Origin: Pseudomonas marginalis
GTDB lineage: Bacteria; Pseudomonadota; Gammaproteobacteria; Pseudomonadales; Pseudomonadaceae
Length of the DNA: 64,000 bases
Direction: 5' to 3'
Assembly: GCF_008692035.1 (NCBI RefSeq)
Contig: NZ_VTFG01000002.1
Location: 1,922,001-1,986,000, forward strand
The translations under genes were made by a program, and so were the position numbers. The notes beneath the pieces were generated by a model. The model made no database searches, was not told where the DNA came from, and saw nothing but the letters and a program-made list of their open reading frames with translations. Positions 1-8,799 of the stretch are shown here, piece by piece (positions within the stretch are counted from its first letter, which is position 1; every line of letters starts with the position of its first letter).

Positions 1-876
1 GAGCGCATCTACGGCGTGCAGGTCACCGACCTCGCGACCCTGGCCGACCAGCGCACCGACATGAAGATGCTTGCCGAGCGCGGCGTGGAGATCTTCTTCA
101 CCCAGGTGTTCCGCGACAGTTTCTTCCACGCCGACATGCACCCCGGCAATATCTTCGTCAGCACCGTCAACCCGTGGAGCCCGCAGTACATTGCGATCGA
201 CTGCGGCATCGTCGGCAGCCTGACCCCGGAAGACCAGGACTACCTGGCGCGCAACCTGTTCGCCTTCTTCAAGCGCGACTACCGCCGCGTGGCGCAGTTG
301 CACATCGATTCGGGCTGGGTGCCGGCGGAAACCAAGCTCAATGAATTCGAAGCGGCGATCCGCACCGTGTGCGAGCCGATCTTTGAAAAACCCCTGAAAG
401 ATATCTCCTTCGGCCAGGTGCTGATGCGCCTGTTCCAGACCGCGCGGCGCTTCAATATGGAAGTGCAGCCGCAACTGGTGCTGCTGCAAAAAACCCTGCT
501 CAACATCGAAGGCCTGGGCCGTCAGCTGTACCCGGACCTCGACCTGTGGAACACCGCCCAGCCGTTCCTGGAACGCTGGATGCGCGAGCGGGTCAGCCCG
601 AAAACCCTGCTGGGCAACCTGCACAGCCAGTTCGAACAGCTGCCGCACCTGGCCAACATGACCCGCGACCTGCTGGAGCGCATGTCCCAGCCCCATGCCA
701 AAGACCCCGCACCGCCCTGGCAGAAGCGCAAGGACGACTGGTTCCTGCGCCTGCTGGGGGCCGCGCACCTGGTCGGTGGCGTGATGCTGGCCATTGGCGG
801 GCCGCTGAACCAACTGGGCCACTGGCCGGCCGGCATCATGGTCGCCGTGGGTGTTTATCTGATCGTGCGTCGATAG
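1..876 (+). CDS. ubiB: UbiB, ubiquinone biosynthesis protein kinase-like protein (3' part)
   Basis: The reading frame is open from base 1, so the gene begins upstream and only its last 291 codons are present. The visible part carries the atypical kinase motif HADMHPGN (about bases 127-150) and the metal-binding DCG of AIDCGIVGSL. It ends in two hydrophobic segments that would anchor the protein in the inner membrane, as in the UbiB/ABC1/ADCK family. UbiB supports coenzyme Q assembly, probably through ATPase activity on ubiquinone precursors. It is followed by hisI after 41 bp. In Pseudomonas ubiB usually follows ubiE and ubiJ and precedes hisI, which fits. Confidence 0.95.
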   Translation, partial: ERIYGVQVTDLATLADQRTDMKMLAERGVEIFFTQVFRDSFFHADMHPGNIFVSTVNPWSPQYIAIDCGIVGSLTPEDQDYLARNLFAFFKRDYRRVAQLHIDSGWVPAETKLNEFEAAIRTVCEPIFEKPLKDISFGQVLMRLFQTARRFNMEVQPQLVLLQKTLLNIEGLGRQLYPDLDLWNTAQPFLERWMRERVSPKTLLGNLHSQFEQLPHLANMTRDLLERMSQPHAKDPAPPWQKRKDDWFLRLLGAAHLVGGVMLAIGGPLNQLGHWPAGIMVAVGVYLIVRR

Positions 877-917
877 CCAATCCGGTTATACACTGTCGCA
901 AATTGCCGGAGCCGAAA

Positions 918-1310
918 ATGAAAGACTGGCTGGACGAGATCAAGTGGGACAGTGACGGCCTGGTGCCGGCCATTGCCCAGGACTACAAGACCGGGCGCGT
1001 GCTGATGATGGCCTGGATGAACCGCGAGGCCCTGAGCCTCACCGCCACTGAGCAGCGCGCCATTTACTGGTCACGTTCCCGTGGCAAACTGTGGCGCAAG
1101 GGCGAAGAGTCCGGGCACGTGCAGACCCTGCACGAGATGCGCATCGACTGCGACGCCGACGTGGTGATCCTCAAGGTCGAGCAGATCGGCGACATCGCCT
1201 GCCACACCGGCCGCCACAGCTGCTTCTATCGCGTGTTCGAGAACGGCGAATGGAAGGTCGTGGAGCCGGTGCTCAAAGACCCGCACGCCATCTACTCGGC
1301 AGGACACTGA
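918..1310 (+). CDS. hisI: phosphoribosyl-AMP cyclohydrolase HisI
   Basis: This 130-residue enzyme opens the ring of phosphoribosyl-AMP in the third step of histidine biosynthesis. The family signature is clear: the metal-binding CDAD segment and the zinc motif CHTGRHSC near residue 100. Length matches stand-alone pseudomonad HisI, where cyclohydrolase and pyrophosphohydrolase are separate proteins rather than the enterobacterial HisIE fusion. A longer upstream frame exists but overlaps ubiB; I chose the ATG that begins MKDWLDEIKW. hisE follows after 2 bp, so the two are translated as a pair. Confidence 0.97.
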   Translation: MKDWLDEIKWDSDGLVPAIAQDYKTGRVLMMAWMNREALSLTATEQRAIYWSRSRGKLWRKGEESGHVQTLHEMRIDCDADVVILKVEQIGDIACHTGRHSCFYRVFENGEWKVVEPVLKDPHAIYSAGH

Positions 1311-1312
1311 CC

Positions 1313-1645
1313 ATGAGCGATACCCTCAACCGTGTGGCCCAGGTGCTGGAGGACCGCAAAGGTGCGGACGCCGACAGCTCCTACGTCGCCAGCCTGTACC
1401 ACAAGGGCCTGAACAAGATCCTGGAAAAACTCGGCGAAGAGTCCATCGAGACCATCATCGCGGCCAAGGACGCGCAAATCAGCGGCGATTGCAGCGATGT
1501 CATCTATGAGACCGCCGACTTGTGGTTCCATAGCCTGGTCATGCTCGCCCAACTGGGGCAGCATCCACAGGCCGTGCTGGATGAACTGGACCGTCGCTTC
1601 GGCTTGTCCGGGCACGCCGAAAAGGCATCGCGCCCGTCCGCCTGA
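1313..1645 (+). CDS. hisE: phosphoribosyl-ATP pyrophosphatase HisE
   Basis: A 110-residue protein of the MazG-like all-alpha NTP pyrophosphatase family. It converts phosphoribosyl-ATP to phosphoribosyl-AMP and pyrophosphate, the step just before HisI. The helical core has the acidic metal-binding motif KLGEESIETIIAAK, with a further acidic stretch DVIYETADLWFH. The ATG lies 2 bp after the hisI stop, indicating translational coupling. tatA follows after 26 bp, so the his pair and tat genes may share a transcript. Confidence 0.97.
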   Translation: MSDTLNRVAQVLEDRKGADADSSYVASLYHKGLNKILEKLGEESIETIIAAKDAQISGDCSDVIYETADLWFHSLVMLAQLGQHPQAVLDELDRRFGLSGHAEKASRPSA

Positions 1646-1671
1646 ATAACTTTTACTAGAGGATTTGCAGC

Positions 1672-1950
1672 ATGGGCATTTTTGACTGGAAACACTGGAT
1701 CGTCATTCTGGTAGTGGTGGTACTGGTATTCGGCACCAAGAAACTCAAAAACCTCGGCACCGACGTGGGCGAGTCGATCAAGGGCTTCCGTAAAGCCATG
1801 AACGACGATGAGAAGCCTGCCGACCCGGCCGCCAACCCGGTGCCACCGGCCCAGCCTGTACACCCCCAGGCCACCCAGCCGATCACCGAGCGTCGCACCT
1901 TCGACGTGCAGGCTGAAAAAGTCGAAGAGCCGACCCGCAAAGACTCGTGA
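1672..1950 (+). CDS. tatA: Sec-independent translocase subunit TatA
   Basis: A 92-residue TatA. It has one N-terminal transmembrane helix (about residues 6-20), the conserved FGTKKL hinge and an amphipathic helix (KNLGTDVGESIKGFRKAM). A disordered Pro/Ala-rich acidic tail follows. TatA oligomers form the passage through which folded twin-arginine proteins cross the inner membrane. A good ribosome site (AGAGGA) precedes the ATG. It is the first gene of tatABC, with tatB 10 bp downstream. Confidence 0.97.
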   Translation: MGIFDWKHWIVILVVVVLVFGTKKLKNLGTDVGESIKGFRKAMNDDEKPADPAANPVPPAQPVHPQATQPITERRTFDVQAEKVEEPTRKDS

Positions 1951-1960
1951 GCACTGACTA

Positions 1961-2383
1961 ATGTTTGGTATCAGCTTCTCTGAACTGCTGCTCGTCGGCC
2001 TGGTTGCCTTGCTGGTACTGGGGCCGGAACGCCTGCCCGGTGCCGCACGCACGGCCGGCCTGTGGATCGGGCGCCTGAAACGCAGTTTCAACGCCATCAA
2101 ACAGGAAGTTGAACGGGAAATCGGCGCCGACGAGATCCGTCGCCAACTGCACAACGAACATATTCTGTCGTTGGAACAGGAAGCCCGGAAGATCCTGTCG
2201 CCGGTGCAGGAGCCCGCCAAACCGGTGGAGCCTGTGGCCGAGCACAGCATCGCGCCTGCGCCAGCGGTGGATACCCAGCCCGCCGCCCCGACCCCGACCC
2301 CGACCGCTGCAACCGAGCCTGCGCCGACGCCCGCTGCGTCGCCCGCGCCCCATGACCCTACATTGCCGCCGCGAGCCCCATGA
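1961..2383 (+). CDS. tatB: Sec-independent translocase subunit TatB
   Basis: A 140-residue TatB. The N-terminal membrane helix starts MFGISFSELLLVGLVALLVL and contains the conserved Glu at residue 8, followed by the GPERLP turn and a long amphipathic helix. The last 60 residues are a low-complexity Pro/Ala/Thr tail typical of pseudomonad TatB. With TatC it forms the receptor for twin-arginine signal peptides. The stop overlaps the tatC start by 4 bp (ATGA), so the genes are translationally coupled. Confidence 0.97.
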   Translation: MFGISFSELLLVGLVALLVLGPERLPGAARTAGLWIGRLKRSFNAIKQEVEREIGADEIRRQLHNEHILSLEQEARKILSPVQEPAKPVEPVAEHSIAPAPAVDTQPAAPTPTPTAATEPAPTPAASPAPHDPTLPPRAP

Positions 2384-3171
2384 GCGCTGATAAACCGGAA
2401 AACGACCAGCATATGCCGCTGGTCTCGCACCTGACCGAGCTGCGGACCCGCCTGCTGCGTTGCGTGGCCGCGATCTTCGTGATCTTTGCCGGGCTGTTCG
2501 CCTTTACCCAGCAGATCTACACCTTCGTCTCCACGCCGCTGCGCCAGTACCTGCCGGCCGGCGCGACGATGATTGCCACCGATGTGTCATCGCCCTTCCT
2601 CACACCGTTGAAGCTGACGATGATGGTCTCGCTGTTCCTGGCGATCCCGGTGATCCTGCACCAGATCTGGGGCTTTATCGCGCCGGGCCTGTACAAGCAT
2701 GAGAAGCGCATCGCCGTGCCCTTGCTGGTGTCGAGCATCCTGCTGTTCTACACCGGCATGGCCTTCGCCTACTTCCTGGTGTTCCCGTTGATCTTCAAGT
2801 TCTTCGCCGCCGCCACCCCGGCCGGCGTGGAGATGATGACGGACATCACCAGCTACCTCGACTTCGTGATGACGCTGTTCTTCGCCTTTGGCGTCGCCTT
2901 CGAAATCCCCGTGGCCGTGGTGTTGCTGGTGTGGATCGGCGTGGTCAACGTGCAGTACCTGAAGAAGATCCGCCCGTACGTGATCATCGGCTGCTTCGTG
3001 GTCGGCATGATCCTCACGCCGCCGGACATCTTCTCCCAGACCCTGCTGGCCGTGCCGATGTGGATGCTGTTCGAGATCGGCATCCTGTTCAGCGGCCTGA
3101 TCAGCAAGCGTGGCGATCACCCGGATGACCAACCCGCAGACGACGACCAGCCGCCAGCGACCCAGCCGTGA
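2380..3171 (+). CDS. tatC: Sec-independent translocase subunit TatC
   Basis: A 263-residue polytopic protein with six transmembrane segments. It carries family hallmarks: the N-terminal HLTELRTRLL motif that contacts the twin-arginine signal and the conserved FAFGVAFEIPV stretch in the middle. TatC is the signal-peptide receptor of the Tat pathway. The cytosolic tail is Asp/Gln/Pro-rich. The start overlaps tatB and the stop overlaps the GTG of rsmE by 4 bp, so five genes here (hisE-tatABC-rsmE) are closely packed. Confidence 0.97.
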   Translation: MSADKPENDQHMPLVSHLTELRTRLLRCVAAIFVIFAGLFAFTQQIYTFVSTPLRQYLPAGATMIATDVSSPFLTPLKLTMMVSLFLAIPVILHQIWGFIAPGLYKHEKRIAVPLLVSSILLFYTGMAFAYFLVFPLIFKFFAAATPAGVEMMTDITSYLDFVMTLFFAFGVAFEIPVAVVLLVWIGVVNVQYLKKIRPYVIIGCFVVGMILTPPDIFSQTLLAVPMWMLFEIGILFSGLISKRGDHPDDQPADDDQPPATQP

Positions 3172-3875
3172 ACCTGCTGCTGCTGTTCGATGCCGACTTT
3201 ATCGCGGCCGACCGGGTGATCCTGCGTGATCGGCGCCTGGTGCATATGCAGGAAGTCCACCGCGCCGCCGTAGGCGACAGCCTGCGGGTCGGGCGCCTTG
3301 GCGGGTTGATGGGCAACGCGCAATTGCTGCGCCTGGAAGCCCGTGAAGCCGAACTGCAAGTGAGCTTCGACCAACCACCGCCGGCCAAACTGCCCCTGAC
3401 CCTGCTGCTGGCCCTGCCACGTCCGAAGATGCTGCGTCGGGTGCTGCAAACCGTGGCGGCCATGGGCGTGCCGAAAGTGGTGCTGGTCAATAGCTACCGG
3501 GTGGAAAAAAGCTTCTGGCAGACCCCCTTCCTGGAGCCCGAGGCCATTCGCGAACAACTGATCCTCGGCCTGGAACAGGCGCGGGACACGGTACTGCCGG
3601 AAATCCTTATCGAAAAGCGCTTCAAGCCCTTCGTCGAAGACCGCCTGCCGGCCATGACCGCAGGCACCTTTGGCCTGATTGGCCATCCCGGCGACTACCC
3701 ACCCTGCCCACGCGGCCTGGACGAACCGGTCACCCTGGCCATAGGCCCGGAAGGTGGCTGGATCCCCTATGAGGTGGACCTGCTGGCCAAGGCCGGCTTG
3801 CAGCCGGTGCAATTGGGCGCCCGCATCCTGCGCGTCGAAACGGCCGTCACCGCCCTGCTCGCCCGCCTTTTCTAA
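3168..3875 (+). CDS. rsmE: 16S rRNA (uracil1498-N3)-methyltransferase RsmE
   Basis: A 235-residue SPOUT-class methyltransferase that methylates U1498 of 16S rRNA at the decoding site. It has an N-terminal PUA-like domain (residues 1-75) and a C-terminal trefoil-knot domain. The knot motifs are visible: LAIGPEGGW and the late LGARILRVETAVTALLA segment that binds S-adenosylmethionine. Translation starts at a GTG overlapping the tatC stop, so expression probably depends on coupling to tatC. A REPIN follows the gene. Confidence 0.95.
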   Translation: MNLLLLFDADFIAADRVILRDRRLVHMQEVHRAAVGDSLRVGRLGGLMGNAQLLRLEAREAELQVSFDQPPPAKLPLTLLLALPRPKMLRRVLQTVAAMGVPKVVLVNSYRVEKSFWQTPFLEPEAIREQLILGLEQARDTVLPEILIEKRFKPFVEDRLPAMTAGTFGLIGHPGDYPPCPRGLDEPVTLAIGPEGGWIPYEVDLLAKAGLQPVQLGARILRVETAVTALLARLF

Positions 3876-3893
3876 CCACACCGCATAACCCTT

Positions 3894-3977
3894 TGGGAGG
3901 GGGCTTGCTCCCGATAGCGGCGGGTCAGTCAGCATTTCTGATACTGAACCACCGCTATCGGAGCAAGCCCCCTCCCA
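3894..3977. repeat. REPIN (two inverted REP sequences)
   Basis: Two inverted REP units: an outer arm beginning TGGGAGGGGGCTTGCTCCCG and its near-complement ending in CCCCCTCCCA, separated by about 35 bp. Same family as the repeats near 33.3, 43.3, 46.6, 55.4, 56.8 and 59.8 kb. It lies between rsmE and the first chemoreceptor gene and probably marks the end of the rsmE transcript. Confidence 0.9.
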
Positions 3978-3993
3978 CAGGGGACAGCGTCGC

Positions 3994-4020
3994 TACAGAA
4001 TTCCGTATGCAAGCCGATAA
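3994..4020 (+). promoter_or_regulatory. FliA (sigma28)-type promoter for the first chemoreceptor gene
   Basis: A perfect GCCGATAA -10 element (4013-4020) is preceded at the 15-bp spacing by TACA, one mismatch from the TAAA -35 core. This is the class used by flagellar and chemotaxis genes. Predicted start is near 4027, about 35 bp before the chemoreceptor ATG. Found by eye only. Confidence 0.6.
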
Positions 4021-4062
4021 CCCGTGAATAAGTCCAAGCCTTGTTCCAGGGGAGTTCGCAAC

Positions 4063-5979
4063 ATGTATCGTTGGTTAGCCGAAAAGCTGGGGAATGTCAG
4101 CGTCAAAACCAAGCTGGCGGTGGGCTTTGGCCTGGTATTGCTGTTGACACTGATGATCACCTTCACCGGCTGGAGCGGCCTGGGCGACGTGATCAGCCGT
4201 GGTGACAAGCTGGGTTACATCTCCAGCCTCAACGGCTTGACCAAAGACCTGCGCCTGGCACGCCTTGACTACGAGATGCGCCGTGGCGAACAAGGCCCGA
4301 CCGCCGTCAGCGAACTGCTGAACAAGCTGGACACTGGCCTGAAGACCGCACGCAGCCTGATCGAACAACCCACGGATGCCGCCCTGGTCGATGAGCAATT
4401 GGCCGCCGTGGACCAGTACAAGCGCGCGTTCAACGATATGGTGCAGGCAGGCACCAACCGCGAAAATGCCCGCAGCAAGCTGGGCGATACCGCCGATAAT
4501 GCGGTACTCAAGGTCAGCGAAGTGGAGAAATCCCTGCTGCAAGGCGACAGTGTCACGCTGTTCAACAGCGTGGTGGACCTGAGCAAACTGATCCAGCAAG
4601 CACGCTTCCAAGTACGGGGCTACACCTACAGCGGCAAGGTGGAGGCCGAGCAGCCCGCGCTGGATGCCATCGACAACGCGCTGAAAAAAATCACCAGCCT
4701 CACCAGCCAAATACCTGATCAGTATTCAGCCAACCTGCAACAGGCCAGCGTCTCACTGCAAGCCTACCGCGCCGCCGTCAGCCAATACCGCGACTCTCAA
4801 GTGGCCAGCGCAGCGGCACTCAAGACCATGTCTGCCCAGGGCGATATCCTGCTGGGCCACAGTGACAAACTGACGGTTTCCCAGACCGCGGTACGCGATG
4901 CGGATGCCGCGCAAGCCAAATACTTGCTGCTAACGGCCACCGTGCTGGCGCTGATCTTCGGCCTGGTTGCCGCCTGGGCCATCACCCGCCAGATCATCCT
5001 CCCCCTGAACCAGACCCTGCAGGTCGCCGAGCGTGTCGCGTCGGGCGACCTGAGCCACAACCTCACCTCCTTGCGCCAGGATGAGCTGGGCCAATTGCAA
5101 CGCGCCATGCAAAGCATGACCGTGGGCCTGCGCGAGTTGATCGGCGGCATCAGCGAAGGGGTCACCCAGATCGCCAGCGCTGCCGAGCAACTGTCGGCCG
5201 TGACCGAACAGACCAGCGCCGGGGTCAACAGCCAGAAAGTCGAGACCGACCAGGTGGCCACCGCCATGAATGAAATGGCCGCTACCGTGCAGGAAGTGGC
5301 GCGCAATGCCGAGGAAGCCTCGGAAGCCGCGCTGGCCGCCGACCAGCAGGCCCGCGAAGGCGACAAAGTGGTCGGCGAAGCGATCGCCCAGATCGAACGC
5401 CTCGCCACTGAAGTCGGCAACTCCACGGTCGCCATGGCCGATCTGAAGCGCGAAAGCGACAAGATCGGCAGCGTGCTCGATGTGATCAAGTCCGTGGCCC
5501 AGCAAACCAACCTGCTGGCGCTCAACGCAGCCATTGAAGCGGCACGGGCCGGTGAGGCCGGACGCGGTTTCGCGGTGGTGGCCGATGAAGTACGCAGCCT
5601 GGCCCAGCGCACCCAGAAGTCCACCGAAGAGATCGAAGAGCTGATCGTCGGCCTGCAAAGCGGCACCCAGCAGGTAGCGAACATCATGGACAACAGCCGT
5701 GGCCTCACCGACAGCAGTGTCGAGCTGACCCGCCGCGCCGGCAGCGCCTTGGAGAACATCACACGTACGGTCTCGACCATCCAGGCGATGAACTCCCAGA
5801 TCGCCACCGCCGCCGAGCAGCAAAGCGCCGTGGCGGAAGAGATCAATCGCAGTGTGTTGAACGTGCGCGATATCTCCGAGCAGACGGCTTCGGCCAGTGA
5901 AGAGACCGCCGCATCGAGTACCGAACTGGCGCGCCTGGGCACTCATCTCCAGGCGCTGGTCGGCCGCTTCAGGGTCTGA
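4063..5979 (+). CDS. methyl-accepting chemotaxis protein with helical bimodular-type sensor domain (McpK/McpS-like)
   Basis: A 638-residue transmembrane chemoreceptor. Order: TM1 (about 20-40), an all-helical periplasmic domain of about 250 residues, TM2 (about 288-310), HAMP, then the coiled-coil signalling domain with the conserved tip around QQTNLLALNAAIEAARAGE. The sensor length and helical pattern fit the HBM family, represented by P. putida McpS (TCA intermediates) and P. aeruginosa McpK (PA5072, 2-oxoglutarate). PA5072 also follows rsmE, so synteny suggests an organic-acid ligand, but this is inference. No C-terminal CheR-binding pentapeptide is present. I start at the ATG preceded by AGGGGAG rather than the in-frame start 39 bp upstream. 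Confidence 0.9.
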   Translation: MYRWLAEKLGNVSVKTKLAVGFGLVLLLTLMITFTGWSGLGDVISRGDKLGYISSLNGLTKDLRLARLDYEMRRGEQGPTAVSELLNKLDTGLKTARSLIEQPTDAALVDEQLAAVDQYKRAFNDMVQAGTNRENARSKLGDTADNAVLKVSEVEKSLLQGDSVTLFNSVVDLSKLIQQARFQVRGYTYSGKVEAEQPALDAIDNALKKITSLTSQIPDQYSANLQQASVSLQAYRAAVSQYRDSQVASAAALKTMSAQGDILLGHSDKLTVSQTAVRDADAAQAKYLLLTATVLALIFGLVAAWAITRQIILPLNQTLQVAERVASGDLSHNLTSLRQDELGQLQRAMQSMTVGLRELIGGISEGVTQIASAAEQLSAVTEQTSAGVNSQKVETDQVATAMNEMAATVQEVARNAEEASEAALAADQQAREGDKVVGEAIAQIERLATEVGNSTVAMADLKRESDKIGSVLDVIKSVAQQTNLLALNAAIEAARAGEAGRGFAVVADEVRSLAQRTQKSTEEIEELIVGLQSGTQQVANIMDNSRGLTDSSVELTRRAGSALENITRTVSTIQAMNSQIATAAEQQSAVAEEINRSVLNVRDISEQTASASEETAASSTELARLGTHLQALVGRFRV

Positions 5980-6144
5980 CCCCTTCCCCGCGTGGCGACC
6001 CGCCCTGGGTCGCCGCCTGCAATCTGTGAAATTTCCTACGCATTTATCAGCCCCACCTCTGCGCCGAGAGAACTAGCGTTCAATTCAGCTCAATGTGCCT
6101 GCGCACGTTGAGAACGCCCACTGTTCACTTGTCGGAGGTTGATC

Positions 6145-8052
6145 ATGCTTCGTCGAATGACTTACCTGCTGGGTGACGCCAGTGTCACTCTCAAACTGGC
6201 CCTGGGCTTCTCCCTGGTCCTGGCATTGAGCCTTGTGATTGCCGTGACTGGCTGGCAAGCGCTGGCCGCGTCCCTTTACCGCTCGCAGACCCTGACCGTG
6301 CTCGCGCAACTGGCCGTGACGGGTGAAGAACTGCGGGCCGACAGAATCGTCTACCGAACCCTGGACGATACCAACAGCCTCAACAAATTGAGCGTGAGCA
6401 TAGAAAAAATCGACGGATTCCTGAGCGAGCTTTCCAACCGGCTCAAAGTCCCCAAATCCATTCAATACCTGCAGGAGATGACCCGCCTCTCCGCAACGTT
6501 CAAAACCACGCTCAAGGAGGTGCCCGCCCTGGTCGAGAAACGTGAGAGTGCCCGTGAACAACTGAAGCAGAGCTCCGTACGCACCGGCGACGTGCTGGCA
6601 CAACTGGCCAGCGACTTACCCGACCAGGAGGATGAAAAAGCCCTCGATGCCATCGAAAACCTGCGCCAGGCCATAGAGCAGGCGGAGGATCGCGCCCAAA
6701 CCCCTGCCTGGGCCGCCAGCTCGCTGGATGCCTACGCCCAGGCCGTCAGCGACGCCGAGCGCAACCTCGAACTCGCCCAGGCTGGCGTAGCAAAATTGCC
6801 GGTCGACAGCGGCGCCCTGAAAAATACCGTGCTCAGTATCCGCACCCACCTCACACGCCTCAAGGACACGCAACTCACAACCGAGGGCGCGCAAAAGCAA
6901 TTGGAACAGCAACTGGACGAACTGCTCGCCCAGAGCGACCTCTTGAGCCAGGACCAGACTCAGCGGCGCGAACGCGAAGCCGAACAGGCCCGCACCCAAA
7001 CCCTTGGTACGACCGCTGCCGCCTTGCTGCTGGGCACTCTGGCAGCCTGGCTGATTGCCGGGCAAATCGTGAAACCGCTGCGCAAAGCGCTGTCCGCTGC
7101 CAATCGCATTGCCCAAGGCGACCTGAGCCAAGATGTGCAGTCCCGACGGCGTGACGAGTTGGGTCAACTGCAACGCAGCATGAGCCAAATGACGCTGAAC
7201 CTGCGGGGGCTGATTGGCAACATCAGCGACAACGCGCGGCAAATTGCCAGCGCCGCCGAGGAGCTCTCCACCGTGACCGAACAAACTCGCGCAGGGGTGA
7301 ATAATCAGCGCGATGAAACCGAGCAGGTCGCCGCCGCCATGAATCAGATGCTCGCCACCGCCCAGGAGGTTGCGCGCCACGCCGAGCAGGCTTCGCTCGC
7401 CGCCGGACAGGCCAATCAACAGACTGAGCTGGGCGATCAGGTGGTGACGGATGCCGTGGCGCAAATCGAGCACCTTGCCCATGAAATGGCGCGCGCAGGC
7501 CAGGCCATGATTGGGCTGCAACGGGAAAGCCAGAAAATCAGCAGCGTGCTGGATGTGATCAAGTCCGTGTCACAGCAGACCAACCTGCTGGCGCTCAACG
7601 CCGCGATAGAAGCCGCACGGGCCGGCGAGGCCGGTCAAGGCTTCGCGGTGGTCGCCGATGAGGTGCGCGGTCTCGCCCAACGGACCCAGCAGTCCGCCGA
7701 GGAAATCGAAGAGCTGATTGGCGGCCTGCACAGCGGTACACAACAGGTGGCCGACATCATGGACTACAGCCGCACCCTGACCGACAACAGCGTCGGCCTG
7801 GCCCGTAATGCCGGGGACTCCCTGACGGAGATCGCCCGCACGGTGTCGGTCATCCAGGAGATGAACCCGCAGATCGCCGCTGCCGCCGAGGAGCAAAGTG
7901 CGGTGGCCGAAGAGATCAACCGCAGCGTATTGAAAGTACGCGACGCCTCGGAGCAAACCGCCGCCGCCAGTGAACAGACGGCAGCGGCCAGTATCGAACT
8001 GGCGCGGCTGGGAACGGATTTGCAGCAATGCGTGGGGCGGTTCAAGGTATGA
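6145..8052 (+). CDS. methyl-accepting chemotaxis protein, tandem paralogue with helical sensor domain
   Basis: A 635-residue chemoreceptor with the same plan as its upstream neighbour: TM1 (about 20-40), an all-helical periplasmic domain of about 240 residues, TM2 (about 286-305), HAMP and a signalling domain with the QQTNLLALNAAIEAARAGE tip. Signalling domains of the pair are very similar, while the sensor domains have diverged strongly, as expected when a duplicate takes on another ligand. The ATG at 6145 follows GGAGG; an in-frame TTG lies 6 bp upstream. It is 165 bp after the first receptor and probably has its own promoter. Ligand unknown. Confidence 0.88.
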   Translation: MLRRMTYLLGDASVTLKLALGFSLVLALSLVIAVTGWQALAASLYRSQTLTVLAQLAVTGEELRADRIVYRTLDDTNSLNKLSVSIEKIDGFLSELSNRLKVPKSIQYLQEMTRLSATFKTTLKEVPALVEKRESAREQLKQSSVRTGDVLAQLASDLPDQEDEKALDAIENLRQAIEQAEDRAQTPAWAASSLDAYAQAVSDAERNLELAQAGVAKLPVDSGALKNTVLSIRTHLTRLKDTQLTTEGAQKQLEQQLDELLAQSDLLSQDQTQRREREAEQARTQTLGTTAAALLLGTLAAWLIAGQIVKPLRKALSAANRIAQGDLSQDVQSRRRDELGQLQRSMSQMTLNLRGLIGNISDNARQIASAAEELSTVTEQTRAGVNNQRDETEQVAAAMNQMLATAQEVARHAEQASLAAGQANQQTELGDQVVTDAVAQIEHLAHEMARAGQAMIGLQRESQKISSVLDVIKSVSQQTNLLALNAAIEAARAGEAGQGFAVVADEVRGLAQRTQQSAEEIEELIGGLHSGTQQVADIMDYSRTLTDNSVGLARNAGDSLTEIARTVSVIQEMNPQIAAAAEEQSAVAEEINRSVLKVRDASEQTAAASEQTAAASIELARLGTDLQQCVGRFKV

Positions 8053-8064
8053 ACGCCCCGCGCC

Positions 8065-8799
8065 CTATAGCACCTGGCGCAGGAACGCCTGGGCGCGCGG
8101 GTCTTTGGGCGCCGCGAAGAACTCGGCCGGGGCCGCATCCTCCAGCAACTTGCCATGATCGAAGAACAGCACCCGGTCCGCCACTTCACGGGCAAAACCC
8201 ATCTCGTGGGTGACGCAGACCATGGTCATGCCTTCAAGGGCCAGGGTCTTCATCACGTCCAGCACCTCGCCGACCATTTCCGGGTCGAGGGCCGAGGTGG
8301 GCTCGTCGAACAGCATCACCTTGGGCTCCATCGCCAACGCCCGGGCAATCGCCACCCGCTGTTGCTGGCCGCCGGAAAGCCGCGACGGGAACTCGTTGGC
8401 TTTCTGCGCAATGCCGACCTTTTCCAGCAGCGCCAGGGCCTTGGCTTCGCGCTCCTTCTTGCCGCGCTTGCGCACGACTTTCTGCGCCAGGCACAGGTTT
8501 TCCAGCACGGTCATGTGGGGGAACAGGTTGAAGTGCTGGAACACCATGCCGACTTCACGGCGATAGGCATTCACATCGGTTTTCGGGTCGGCCAGTTGCA
8601 GGCCATCGATGCTCACCGAGCCCGAATCGAATTCTTCCAGGCCATTGAGGCAACGCAGGAACGTGGACTTGCCGGAGCCGGACGGGCCGATCACCACCAG
8701 CACTTCGCCCTTGGCCACCTGGGTGGTCACATGGTCCACCGCGCGCACCACATGCCCGCGGGTATCGAAGACTTTTACCAGATCGCGGACTTCAATCAC
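8065..8799 (-). CDS. polar amino-acid ABC transporter ATPase
   Basis: A 244-residue ABC ATPase of the amino-acid (GlnQ/GltL/HisP) class. It has Walker A GPSGSGKS, the Q-loop FQHFNLFPHMT, the signature LSGGQQQR, Walker B VMLFDEPTSALDP and the switch His in CVTHEMG. It would energise the permease encoded just upstream. I prefer the GTG at 8799: it follows GGAGG by 10 bp and overlaps the permease stop by 8 bp. A TTG at 8820 would add 7 residues. Part of a minus-strand cluster with two binding proteins; orthologous to the PA5074-PA5076 region next to opgH. Confidence 0.93.
   Translation of the reverse strand: MIEVRDLVKVFDTRGHVVRAVDHVTTQVAKGEVLVVIGPSGSGKSTFLRCLNGLEEFDSGSVSIDGLQLADPKTDVNAYRREVGMVFQHFNLFPHMTVLENLCLAQKVVRKRGKKEREAKALALLEKVGIAQKANEFPSRLSGGQQQRVAIARALAMEPKVMLFDEPTSALDPEMVGEVLDVMKTLALEGMTMVCVTHEMGFAREVADRVLFFDHGKLLEDAAPAEFFAAPKDPRAQAFLRQVL

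Noticed and set aside
5994..6014. Terminator after the first chemoreceptor gene
   Set aside because: GGCGACCC/GGGTCGCC forms a stem, but there is no T-run after it, so I cannot call it a terminator.
6040..6140. FliA promoter for the second chemoreceptor
   Set aside because: The only candidate is GCCGAGAG near 6063, with two mismatches in the -10 and no TAAA at the right distance.
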